This document shows, one piece after another, positions 12,002 to 21,739 of a stretch of 64,000 nt of DNA. This DNA comes from Pseudomonas paraeruginosa PA7 (GTDB taxonomy: Bacteria; Pseudomonadota; Gammaproteobacteria; Pseudomonadales; Pseudomonadaceae): NCBI RefSeq assembly GCF_000017205.1, contig NC_009656.1, forward strand, positions 1,244,001 through 1,308,000. The letters run 5' to 3'. Below the pieces are notes generated by a model that was given only the letters and a program-made list of their open reading frames with translations, ran no database searches and was not told the origin of the DNA. A program made the translations under genes and the position numbers. Numbering within the stretch: the stretch's first letter is position 1; each line of letters starts with the position of its first letter.

Positions 12002-13900
12002 ATGAATCCGTCCCAACCGATCGCCGGGCTGCGCGATATCGAAGCCCTGGAACGCGTGCCGCTGGAGCAGCGCGACCTGCCGTCCAGCACCTACGAACTG
12101 CTGCGACGCTCGGCCCAGCGCCATGGCCAGCGCATCGCGCTGAGCTGCCTGCTGCACGGCAGCGCCGCCGAGGAGCCGCTGCGGATCAGCTACGCCGAGC
12201 TGTTCGCCCGCGTCACCCAGACCGCCAACGCCCTGCACCGGCTGGGCCTGGAGAGCGACCAGGCGGTGTCCTTCCTGCTGCCGAACCTGCCGCAGACCCA
12301 CTACGTGATCTGGGGCGGCGAGGCGGCCGGGATCGTCAACGCGATCAACCCGCTGCTGGAGCCGGAGCACATCGCCGAGTTGGTCCGCGCCTCCAACACC
12401 CGGGTGCTGGTGACCCTGGCGCCGTTCCCCGGCAGCGACCTGTGGCAGAAGGTCGCCGGCCTGCGCGCGCAGTTGCCGGAGTTGTACGCGATCGTCGTGG
12501 TCGATCCGGCCAACCTGTTGCCGGCGCCGCAGCGCGAGGCGCTCAAGGCCCAGCGCGGGCCGCTGCCGGAGGGCGTGCTGGATTTCGATGCGCTGATTGC
12601 CGATTGCCCGGCAGACCGCCTGGAAAGCGGGCGGGTGATCCATCCGGACGACGTCGCCTCCTATTTCCACACCGGCGGTACCACCGGTACCCCGAAGCTG
12701 GCCCCGCACAGCCACTTCAACGAGGTGGCGATGGCCGAGATCATGGGCCTGAACGCCGACTACGGGGTGGACGACGTGCTGCTCTGCGGCCTGCCGCTGT
12801 TCCATGTCAACGGCGTGATGGTCACCGGCCTGGCGCCGTTCCATCGCGGCGCCCAGGTGCTCCTGGCCGGACCTCAGGGCTACCGCAATCCGACCCTGAT
12901 CCAGGACTTCTGGAAGCTGGTGGAGCGCTACCGGGTCACCAGTTTCAGCGGCGTGCCGACCATCTACGCCGCACTGCTACAGGTGCCCAGCGACGGTCGC
13001 GACCTGTCCAGCCTGCGCTTCGCCCTGTGCGGCGCGGCACCGATGCCGGTGGAGCTGATCCGCCAGTTCGAGGCGCGCACCGGGCTCAAGGTGATCGAAG
13101 GTTATGGACTCACCGAAGGCACCTGCGGCACCAGCTGCAACCCGCGCGGCGGTGAGCGCCGGCCGGGCTCGATCGGCCTGCGCCTGCCGTACTGCCAGGT
13201 GAAGGTCGCCGTGCTCGACGGCGACGGCCGTTACCTGCGCGATGCCGCGCCGAACGAGGCGGGCAACCTCTGCCTGAAGGGCCCGACGGTGTTCAAGGGC
13301 TACCTGCAGCAGGAGAAGAACCGCGACATCTGGGTCGACGGTGACTGGTTCAACACCGGCGATCTCGGCCGCATCGACGAGGACGGCTATATCTGGCTCA
13401 CCGGGCGCAGCAAGGACCTGATCATCCGTGGCGGCCACAACATCGACCCGCAGATGATCGAAGAGGCGCTGCACAAGCACCCGGCCGTGGCCCTGGCGGC
13501 GGCGGTGGGCAAGCCGGATGCGAGGGCCGGCGAGCTGCCGGTGGTATACGTCCAGCTCAAGCCTGGCGCCCGTGCCAGCGAGGAGGAACTGCTGGAACAT
13601 GCCGGCCGCCATGTGCCGGAACGGGCGGCGGTGCCCAAGGATGTCTGGCTGATCGAGAGCATCCCGCTCACCGCGGTGGGCAAGACCTTCAAGCCGGCGC
13701 TGCGCCTGGACGCGATCCGCCGGGTGCTGGAGGAAGAGGGGCGGAAGATCGCGGCGGACATTCGCGTGGACGTCGTCACCGACGAGCGCCACGGCCAGCT
13801 TGCCCACCTGCACGTTCCCGGCCTCGACGAGACACGCCGGGCGGCGCTGCAGGAGATGCTCGGCGGCTACGCGCTGGCCTACCGGCTGCACGCCGGCTGA
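12002..13900 (+). CDS. Acyl-CoA synthetase (AMP-dependent synthetase/ligase)
   Basis: A 632-residue ANL-family adenylating enzyme that would activate a carboxylic acid to an acyl-CoA. Visible motifs are the P-loop YFHTGGTTGTPKLAPHSH, the A5 region EGYGLTEGTCG, the A7/A8 region WFNTGDLGRIDEDGYIWLTGRSKDLIIRGGHNIDP, and the catalytic-lysine region SIPLTAVGKTFKPALR. An extra segment of about 60 residues follows the usual end (IRVDVVTDERHGQL onward). The substrate cannot be read from sequence. It stands alone, converging on the carboxylesterase gene. It corresponds to PAO1 PA3860 from memory. Confidence 0.9.
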   Translation: MNPSQPIAGLRDIEALERVPLEQRDLPSSTYELLRRSAQRHGQRIALSCLLHGSAAEEPLRISYAELFARVTQTANALHRLGLESDQAVSFLLPNLPQTHYVIWGGEAAGIVNAINPLLEPEHIAELVRASNTRVLVTLAPFPGSDLWQKVAGLRAQLPELYAIVVVDPANLLPAPQREALKAQRGPLPEGVLDFDALIADCPADRLESGRVIHPDDVASYFHTGGTTGTPKLAPHSHFNEVAMAEIMGLNADYGVDDVLLCGLPLFHVNGVMVTGLAPFHRGAQVLLAGPQGYRNPTLIQDFWKLVERYRVTSFSGVPTIYAALLQVPSDGRDLSSLRFALCGAAPMPVELIRQFEARTGLKVIEGYGLTEGTCGTSCNPRGGERRPGSIGLRLPYCQVKVAVLDGDGRYLRDAAPNEAGNLCLKGPTVFKGYLQQEKNRDIWVDGDWFNTGDLGRIDEDGYIWLTGRSKDLIIRGGHNIDPQMIEEALHKHPAVALAAAVGKPDARAGELPVVYVQLKPGARASEEELLEHAGRHVPERAAVPKDVWLIESIPLTAVGKTFKPALRLDAIRRVLEEEGRKIAADIRVDVVTDERHGQLAHLHVPGLDETRRAALQEMLGGYALAYRLHAG

Positions 13901-13915
13901 GAGACGCTGCGGGCG

Positions 13916-15247
<1,332 letters not shown>

Positions 15248-15268
15248 TCAAAAGGGTTCTACTGAAGA

Positions 15269-15284
15269 TGGCACGTTCCTTGTC
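15269..15284 (+). promoter_or_regulatory. Sigma-54 (RpoN) promoter of the hcp-vgrG operon
   Basis: TGGCACG-N4-TTGTC matches the -24/-12 consensus TGGCACG-N4-TTGC[AT] at every position except one in the -12 box. The expected start site near 15295 gives a leader of about 45 bases before hcp. RpoN control of T6SS genes is established in P. aeruginosa and Vibrio. Confidence 0.75.
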
Positions 15285-15340
15285 TAGGAATCGGCGCCCA
15301 GGACATGTCGTCCCGGCTCCACATGACAAGGAATGCATCC

Positions 15341-15859
15341 ATGGCAACACCCGCCTATATGTCCATCACCGGCACCAAGCAGGGCCTGATCACTGCCGGC
15401 GCCTTCACCGAGGACTCGGTCGGCAACACCTACCAGGAGGGCCATGAGGACCAGGTGATGGTCCAGGGCTTCAACCACGAGGTGATCATCCCTCGTGACC
15501 CGCAGTCCGGCCAGCCGACCGGCCAGCGCGTGCACAAGCCGGTGGTCATCACCAAGGTCTTCGACAAGGCCTCGCCGCTGCTGCTCGCCGCGCTGACCTC
15601 GGGCGAGCGCCTGACCAAGGTCGAGATCCAGTGGTTCCGCACCTCCGCCGCCGGCACCCAGGAACACTACTACACCACCGTCCTGGAAGACGCGATCATC
15701 GTCGACATCAAGGACTACATGCACAACTGCCAGGACCCGGGCAACGCCCATTTCACCCACCTGGAGGACGTGCATTTCACCTACCGCAAGATCACCTGGA
15801 CCCACGAAGTCTCCGGCACCTCCGGTTCCGACGATTGGCGCTCGCCGGTCGCCGGCTGA
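15341..15859 (+). CDS. hcp: Type VI secretion tube protein Hcp (Hcp2 type)
   Basis: A 172-residue Hcp, the subunit of hexameric rings that stack into the inner T6SS tube. The sequence MATPAYMSITGTKQGLITAG and the C-terminal TYRKITWTHEVSGTSGSDDWRSP match the H2-T6SS Hcp2 proteins, which PAO1 carries in three near-identical copies (hcpA, hcpB, hcpC). The ATG at 15341 is chosen because it gives the known N terminus; an upstream in-frame ATG adds six residues only. It follows the sigma-54 promoter and precedes vgrG2b by 172 bases that contain a strong hairpin. Confidence 0.97.
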   Translation: MATPAYMSITGTKQGLITAGAFTEDSVGNTYQEGHEDQVMVQGFNHEVIIPRDPQSGQPTGQRVHKPVVITKVFDKASPLLLAALTSGERLTKVEIQWFRTSAAGTQEHYYTTVLEDAIIVDIKDYMHNCQDPGNAHFTHLEDVHFTYRKITWTHEVSGTSGSDDWRSPVAG

Positions 15860-15864
15860 GGGTC

Positions 15865-15894
15865 CGGGGAGCCGGCCGCGCGTGCGGCTCCCCG
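15865..15894 (+). promoter_or_regulatory. Hairpin between hcp and vgrG2b (possible attenuator)
   Basis: A 10-bp GC stem, CGGGGAGCCG with CGGCTCCCCG, and a 10-base loop lie five bases after the hcp stop. No T run follows, so it is not a classical terminator. It may stabilise the hcp mRNA 3' end and lower vgrG expression, fitting the need for many more Hcp than VgrG molecules. The function is inferred. Confidence 0.45.
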
Positions 15895-16031
15895 CCACCC
15901 GGAAGCGTCCGCGCTTCGCAGAATCGACCCGGACCGGGAGACATCCGGAGGTCGACCGGGCAACAGTAGTAGCATGGGCCGGCCCTCCCGACGGAACGGG
16001 AAGGGCCCGCCACTGGAACAGGGAACGATCC

Positions 16032-19000
16032 ATGCGTCAAAGGGACCTGAAGTTCACCTTCGTCGTCGGCGAAGGCAAGCTCGCGTTCGACGTCGTCGAG
16101 TTCGAGCTGGAGGAAGCGCTCTGCGAGCCTTTCCGCCTGCACCTGAAGCTGGCCAGCGACAGGCGCGCCGTCGATTTCAAGCAGGTGCTCGACCAGCCGG
16201 GCACCTTCACCCTGTGGCAGGACGGCCGACCCGTCCGCTACGTCCATGGCCTCGTCAGCCGCTTCACCCAGGGGGCCTCGGGCTTTCGCCGGACCCGCTA
16301 CGAACTGCTGCTGGAGCCGCAGCTGGCGCGCCTGGAGCTGAGTTCCAACTGGCGCATCTTCCAGAACAAGAGCGTTCCGGAGATCCTCCAGGCGTTGCTG
16401 CAAGAGCACCAGGTGCTCGACCACGAGCAGCGCATCTACCACGAGCACCTGCCGCGCGAATACTGCGTGCAGGCCGGCGACAGCGATCGCTACCTGCACG
16501 ACCGGCTGGCCTTCGAGGAGGGTCTGGTCTACTACTTCCGCTTCGACGAGCAGCGCCACACCCTGGTCTGCTGCGACCGGCTCTATGTCCAGGAGCGCAT
16601 CGCCGGCGGCCCGGTGCTGTTCAGCGCCCAGCCGGAGGGCGACAACCCGCGGCCGGTGCTGCATGCCTTGCGCTACAGCGAAAACGTCCGCACGGCGCGG
16701 CAGACCCAGCGCGACTACAGCTTCAAGCGGCCGACCTTCGACCAGGAACAGCACCTGCATGGCGAGGCGCTCGAGCACCAGGGCTCGACCTACGAGCGCT
16801 ACGACTACCCCGGGCGCTACAAGCAGAGTGCCGCGGGCCGGCCCTTCAGCGAAAACCGCCTGCGCGGGCACCGGCGCGACGCGCGGGTGGCCTGCGTCAG
16901 CGGCGACGACCCGCGGCTGATCCCGGGCCACGCGTTCGAGCTGAGCGGTCATCCGCGCGCCGACTTCAACGCCTGGTGGCGGCCGGTGCGGGTGGTCCAT
17001 CGCGGCACCCAGTATGCCGGCCAGGAGGAAGAGTCCGCCGACGCTCCCCTGGGGGTGAGCTACGACCTGCACGCCGAACTGGTGCCCGAGGACGCCGAAT
17101 GGCGTCCCGAGCCGCTGCCCCGGCCGCGCATCGACGGTCCGCAGATCGCCACGGTGGTCGGCCCGGCAGGGGAAGAGATCCATTGCGACGAGTGGGGACG
17201 GGTGAAGGTGCGGTTCCCCTGGGATCGCGAGGGCCGTCCGGACGAATTCAGCACCTGCTGGATCCGCGTCGCGCAGAACTGGGCGGGCGCCGACTGGGGG
17301 CACATGGCGATCCCGCGGATCGGCCAGGAGGTGATCGTCGACTACCTGGACGGAGACTGCGACCAGCCGATCATCACCGGGCGCACCTACCGGGCGACCA
17401 ACCGGCCGCCCTACGCGCTGCCTGACCACAAGATCCTCAGCACCATCAAGAGCAAGGAGTACAAGGGCAGCCGGGCCAACGAGCTGCGCATCGACGACAC
17501 CACGGCGCAGATCAGTGCGGCGCTGATGAGCGACCACGGCGCCAGCGCGCTGCACCTGGGCTACCTGACCCATCCTCGGCCCGAAGGCGGCCAGCCGCGC
17601 GGCGAGGGCTTCGAACTGCGCACAGACGAACATGGCGCGGTGCGTGCGGCCAGGGGCCTGCTGCTGAGCGCCGAGGAACAGCTCAGGGCCGGTGCCGGCC
17701 ATCTCGAGCGTGGCGTGGTGGTGCAGGTGCTGGAAGCGGCGCTGGAACTGGCCCGCGAGCTGGGCGACTACGCCGGGGAGCACCAGGGCGTGGGGCACGA
17801 TGCGGCGCCGCAGCAGAGCCTCCAGGAAGCCGTGCGCGACCTCGGCCTTGGCGCCAACGACGAACCCGGGCAGGGCGTCGGCGGCAAGCCGGCGATCGCC
17901 CTGAGCGGCCCGGCGGGGATCGCCGCGGCGACGCCGGCGAGCCTGACCCTGGCCGCCGGCGAGCACGTCGACAGCGTGGCCCGGCAGAACCAGCAGGTGA
18001 CCGCCGGGCAGAAGGTGGTGGTCAACGCCGGCAGCGACATCGGCCTGTTCGCCCAGGGCGGCGAACTGCGCCAGATCGCCCACCAGGGGCCGATGCTGCT
18101 GCAGGCGCAGAAGAACGATATCCGCCTGGAGGCCGAGCAGAGCGTGGAGGTCAGCGCCAGCCAGCAGCACGTGCTGGTCACGGCGAAGGAGCACATCACC
18201 CTGATGTGCGGCGGCGCCTACCTGACCCTCAAGGGCGGCAACATCGAGCTGGGCATGCCCGGCAACTTCGTGGTCAAGGCGGCGAAGCACAGTCATGTCG
18301 GTGCGGCCAGCCTGGAAGCCGAGCTGCCGCAGTTCGAGGTGGGCGAGACGCAGCGGCGGTTCGTCCTCAAGCAACTGGACGGGCAGACGGCCATGCCCAA
18401 CGTGCCTTATACCATCACCATGGCCAACGGCGAGGTCATCGAGGGCGTCACCGACGCCGAAGGCGCCACCCGGTTGCTGCAGAAGGATGCGATGAACATC
18501 GCCAAGGTCGATATGAAACACGCGAAATCGCCCGCCTCCGCAGTTGCCGGGATAACGGCGGCGGTTGGCGCGGCGGTTGCCCTCGGCAAGCTCCTGGGTG
18601 GCCCCGACGCCGAGGCCGGACGTGCTCTCAGCGAAGGGGAAATCAGCCTGGCGAAAGGCGTATTCGGCGATTCCATCGACTATTCCACGGTCCGCCTGCG
18701 CGACGAGGACTATGTCCCCTGGCAGGGCAAGGACTACGTGATGGCGCCGAACGGCCACATCTACTTCGGCGAGGAGTTGCGCGGCGTGGCGGACTGGAGC
18801 CTGGAGAGCCTGCAGCGCCAGGGCCTGTTCATCCACGAAATGACCCATGTCTGGCAGCACCAGCATGGCGTCAACGTCCTTATGGTGGGGGCCTACCAGC
18901 AAGCCAGGCAGTTTCTCCTGGGCGACCAGTACGCCTACCGGTTGGAGCCGGGAAAGACGTTGAAGGACTACAACATCGAACAGCAGGGAGACATCGTTCG

Positions 19001-19091
19001 AGATTATTTCCTCGAGAAGAACGAGTTCGGGGAAGCCTCTGCGAACAGCAGGTTCGCTGGCGTACTGAAAAACTTCCCAACGGGATACTGA
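16032..19091 (+). CDS. vgrG2b: T6SS spike VgrG2b with C-terminal zinc metallopeptidase effector domain
   Basis: A 1019-residue evolved VgrG. The gp27/gp5-like spike occupies roughly residues 1-620 (DLKFTFVVGEGKLAFDVVEFE start; AKVRFPWDREG-type OB region seen as GRVKVRFPWDREGRPDEFSTCWIR). A DUF2345-type beta-helix needle follows (to about 800), then a transthyretin-like linker (RRFVLKQLDGQTAMPNVPY). The C-terminal toxin domain has HEMTHVWQH with His935, Glu936 and His939, and Glu983 further on, exactly the zinc ligands described for VgrG2b. In PAO1 this spike is reported both to bind microtubule components in host cells and to act as an antibacterial periplasmic metallopeptidase. It probably also carries Tle3 through Tla3. 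Confidence 0.95.
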   Translation: MRQRDLKFTFVVGEGKLAFDVVEFELEEALCEPFRLHLKLASDRRAVDFKQVLDQPGTFTLWQDGRPVRYVHGLVSRFTQGASGFRRTRYELLLEPQLARLELSSNWRIFQNKSVPEILQALLQEHQVLDHEQRIYHEHLPREYCVQAGDSDRYLHDRLAFEEGLVYYFRFDEQRHTLVCCDRLYVQERIAGGPVLFSAQPEGDNPRPVLHALRYSENVRTARQTQRDYSFKRPTFDQEQHLHGEALEHQGSTYERYDYPGRYKQSAAGRPFSENRLRGHRRDARVACVSGDDPRLIPGHAFELSGHPRADFNAWWRPVRVVHRGTQYAGQEEESADAPLGVSYDLHAELVPEDAEWRPEPLPRPRIDGPQIATVVGPAGEEIHCDEWGRVKVRFPWDREGRPDEFSTCWIRVAQNWAGADWGHMAIPRIGQEVIVDYLDGDCDQPIITGRTYRATNRPPYALPDHKILSTIKSKEYKGSRANELRIDDTTAQISAALMSDHGASALHLGYLTHPRPEGGQPRGEGFELRTDEHGAVRAARGLLLSAEEQLRAGAGHLERGVVVQVLEAALELARELGDYAGEHQGVGHDAAPQQSLQEAVRDLGLGANDEPGQGVGGKPAIALSGPAGIAAATPASLTLAAGEHVDSVARQNQQVTAGQKVVVNAGSDIGLFAQGGELRQIAHQGPMLLQAQKNDIRLEAEQSVEVSASQQHVLVTAKEHITLMCGGAYLTLKGGNIELGMPGNFVVKAAKHSHVGAASLEAELPQFEVGETQRRFVLKQLDGQTAMPNVPYTITMANGEVIEGVTDAEGATRLLQKDAMNIAKVDMKHAKSPASAVAGITAAVGAAVALGKLLGGPDAEAGRALSEGEISLAKGVFGDSIDYSTVRLRDEDYVPWQGKDYVMAPNGHIYFGEELRGVADWSLESLQRQGLFIHEMTHVWQHQHGVNVLMVGAYQQARQFLLGDQYAYRLEPGKTLKDYNIEQQGDIVRDYFLEKNEFGEASANSRFAGVLKNFPTGY

Positions 19092-19094
19092 CCG

Positions 19095-19592
19095 ATGAAA
19101 TGCAAGACCTTGCTCATTGTCTGTCTGCTCGGCCTGGAAAGCGTCCAGGCCCTGGCCGTTTCCAAACTGCCGCCGCAGATCCCGGTGTACGCCGGCTCCG
19201 GGCGCGTGACACTGGATCTACGCCCCTTGCTGGCGGAAACCAACGACGTCGAGATCACCCGTGTTTCGGTATGTCGGCGGGTCGGCAGCCGTTGCCAGGA
19301 AACGCTGTGGCGGATCGAACTGCCTCCGGGGTGGCGTGCCGGGGAGATCGAGGTATTCGGCGACTATCCCGGCTCCAGCGCGCTCCTGCGCCGGCCGGAG
19401 CGCTTGCAGCCCGGAGGGAGCTACAACGCGTTCATTCATTTCAACGAGCGCAGCCGTCGGCACCGGCAAACGGTTTCCAGCATCGCCGTCGAATTCTGCC
19501 TGGCCGGCGAACCTGGCAACTGGTTGCTGCTCGATGACGCGACCTGCCTGGCAAGACGCAACGCCGAGGAGCGGCAAGGAGAGAAACCATGA
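19095..19592 (+). CDS. tli3: Periplasmic immunity protein (Tli3 / VgrG2b immunity, PA0261 type)
   Basis: A 165-residue exported protein: residues 1-22 are a signal peptide (MKCKTLLIVCLLGLESVQALA). The mature part is beta-rich with four cysteines, consistent with the periplasm. By position between vgrG2b and tle3 it equals PAO1 PA0261, for which two roles are reported: immunity against the phospholipase Tle3 and against the VgrG2b metallopeptidase domain. The gene begins three bases after the vgrG2b stop and overlaps tle3 by four bases (ATGA), a typical toxin-immunity coupling. Confidence 0.82.
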   Translation: MKCKTLLIVCLLGLESVQALAVSKLPPQIPVYAGSGRVTLDLRPLLAETNDVEITRVSVCRRVGSRCQETLWRIELPPGWRAGEIEVFGDYPGSSALLRRPERLQPGGSYNAFIHFNERSRRHRQTVSSIAVEFCLAGEPGNWLLLDDATCLARRNAEERQGEKP

Positions 19593-21739
19593 ACGTTAGG
19601 GTTCGGTCGAGGACGATCGTCTCTGCCCAGTCCATCACCCTGCCCAAGGGCGGCGACGTGCACCTGGTGCCGCCTCCGCCCAAGCCTTGCGTGACCATCG
19701 TGGTGCATGGCGTCAACGATCTCGCCGGCTGCTACGAGCGGATCGAGCGCGGGCTCTGCCAGGGTCTCAACGAGCGCCTGGACATGCCGCCGACCTTGCC
19801 CGGCGGGCAGGCCAATCCCGGCTACCTGACGCCGGCGGGCTACAGCCTGCCGGCGGACGACGAAGGCAAGGCGGAGAACCCCGACGCCGTCTACTACCGG
19901 CGCAAGTTCGCCAGTGGCGCCGGCGGGGCCGCCGTACGCAGCGTGCTCGTACCTTTCTACTGGGGCTTCCGCGAGGAAGAGCAATACATCAACAAGACCG
20001 CGGCCCACGGCGAATGGCTGGACCGCAACGGCAACCGGCTGGACAAGTCCGGCACCAAGGAAGGCGGGCAGTTCGTCAATGCCACCACCAACCTGCCGGA
20101 CATGTGGGGCCAGGGCTTCAACGGCAAGCTGTTCGGTTTCGTGTCGCTGGACTGGTTCGGCGGCACCATGACCCATCCGCTGTTTTCGGCGGCGGGGCGC
20201 AAGTACATGGTCCTGGCGGCCATGCGCCTGGCCATGCTGATCAAGATCATCCGCAAGCGTTACCCCGACGACACCATCAATGTCGTCGGGCACAGCCAGG
20301 GCACCCTGTTGACCCTGCTGGCACATGCCTTCCTCAAGGACGACGGCGTGGCGCCGGCGGACGGGGTGATCATGCTCAACTCCCCCTACGGCCTGTTCGA
20401 ACCCCTCAACGAGAAGTTCCAGAACTGGAACGGCCAGCAGACTCGCGAGGCGCGGCTGGCCACGCTCAAGGGCATCCTCGAGTTCATCTGCGGCCGACGC
20501 CATCCGGTCCCCGCGCTGAGCAGCGTCGCGTTGCGCAACTGCCAAGGCTATGGCGCGATAGGCGGCCCCGGCTGGGTGGGTGGCCAGGGCTGCCAGACGA
20601 GCATCGACGGGGAACGGCTCAGCTTCGACGAGCGCGACAATCGCGGCAGCGTCTACCTGTACTTCACGCCCCAGGACCAGACGGTGGGACTTGCCAACGT
20701 CCAGGGTATCGGCTGGCGCGGCATTGCTGAGCAGGTCAACGGGCTCCCGGGAAGGACCGGGCTGCCGCAGGGTTTTCACCAGCGCATCTTCACCGTACGC
20801 AAGCGCAATGGCGAGAAGGAAAAGATCGGCGGGCACGCCCCTCCCCATGCCTACCCTCTTCTGCTGGCCGGCGAGAAGACCTGGGAAGACACCGGGCTGG
20901 GCGGCAAGGACAGATTCGGCCGGGCGAACTTCGACCAGGGCGACAGCGTGCTGCTGACCGCGCCGCGTCTGCCGTTGCCGACGGAAGCGCGATTCGATTT
21001 CGACGGAACCGTCACGGCGCCGGGAGAGAACTCCGCCAGCGGCGTCTATCAGGTGCGCGATACCCTCGATCCGATCGACGCCGCCATCGGCGTAAGCAAC
21101 GGCGGCTGGAAGGAGAAGGACAGCGGGCACGCCGTCGCGCAACAGGTGGACGCCGCGCTGGCGTACCGCTACGGGCGCGACGCGCGCAGCGTGGAAAGGG
21201 CGTTGAACGAAGGCAAGGAACTGGCCCAGCAGACCCATGTGTTTTCCGCTCGTGAACTGGGTACCGGCATGGTTCTGGTCACCCGCGCGGAAACTCCCTA
21301 CGAGGCCCGGCTGCGCCTGCAGACGGCGGAGGGCCATCTGGAGCCCTTGTCGTTCCACTCGGCCATACCCAACAACCCGGAGCACAGCCGGCGGGTACTG
21401 GCCTATGACCTGGCCATCGGGGCCGGGGACAGCGTGGATGATGTGGTTTTCTATCAGTATCTGTGTCGGGTGGCGGATTGGCGGTTGGATTGGAGAGCCC
21501 CGCGAGGAGGAATAAATGAGCAAGCGGACTCTGAAGTTGATCTTCCCGATGAAGAGCTTTACGCACTATATCGTGCCGAAGAATATGAAAATAGAGAGTT
21601 GATTGACTCTGCAGTGATTTACCGAAAATCTGGAAACTTCCCTTCAATAGTAGGCAATAGCCTACCCACTTTGGTGGCGACGCAAACCATCCTGGACCGC
21701 TATCACGAACAACCGGTACGTTTTGGAGGGCCGATCTAA
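19589..21739 (+). CDS. tle3: T6SS antibacterial phospholipase effector Tle3
   Basis: A 716-residue DUF3274-type protein of the Tle3 lipase family. The nucleophile elbow is NVVGHSQGTLL with Ser236 (GxSxG); the start of the hydrolase fold is CVTIVVHGVNDLAGC, and a second conserved block is YFTPQDQTVGLANVQGIGWRG. There is no signal peptide: the effector is delivered by the T6SS to the target periplasm. Family proteins hydrolyse membrane phospholipids. From about 21510 the codon usage becomes AT-rich (GAA, AAT, ATT, ATA, AGA), unlike the body of the gene, suggesting a recombined C-terminal end. It overlaps tli3 by 4 bases and tla3 by 1 base. Confidence 0.9.
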   Translation: MNVRVRSRTIVSAQSITLPKGGDVHLVPPPPKPCVTIVVHGVNDLAGCYERIERGLCQGLNERLDMPPTLPGGQANPGYLTPAGYSLPADDEGKAENPDAVYYRRKFASGAGGAAVRSVLVPFYWGFREEEQYINKTAAHGEWLDRNGNRLDKSGTKEGGQFVNATTNLPDMWGQGFNGKLFGFVSLDWFGGTMTHPLFSAAGRKYMVLAAMRLAMLIKIIRKRYPDDTINVVGHSQGTLLTLLAHAFLKDDGVAPADGVIMLNSPYGLFEPLNEKFQNWNGQQTREARLATLKGILEFICGRRHPVPALSSVALRNCQGYGAIGGPGWVGGQGCQTSIDGERLSFDERDNRGSVYLYFTPQDQTVGLANVQGIGWRGIAEQVNGLPGRTGLPQGFHQRIFTVRKRNGEKEKIGGHAPPHAYPLLLAGEKTWEDTGLGGKDRFGRANFDQGDSVLLTAPRLPLPTEARFDFDGTVTAPGENSASGVYQVRDTLDPIDAAIGVSNGGWKEKDSGHAVAQQVDAALAYRYGRDARSVERALNEGKELAQQTHVFSARELGTGMVLVTRAETPYEARLRLQTAEGHLEPLSFHSAIPNNPEHSRRVLAYDLAIGAGDSVDDVVFYQYLCRVADWRLDWRAPRGGINEQADSEVDLPDEELYALYRAEEYENRELIDSAVIYRKSGNFPSIVGNSLPTLVATQTILDRYHEQPVRFGGPI

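Noticed and set aside
15792..18902. 1036-codon minus-strand ORF opposite hcp end and vgrG2b
   Set aside because: Shadow of vgrG2b: composition is low-complexity, no start signal, and it runs through the hcp-vgrG intergenic region.
21515..21601. Small ORF of 28 codons (MSKRTLKLIFPMKSF...) behind a perfect AGGAGG inside tle3
   Set aside because: It is out of frame inside the tle3 coding region. The tle3 frame continues through it as plausible charged protein up to the tla3 start, so the good ribosome site is more likely chance or a remnant of an exchanged gene end.
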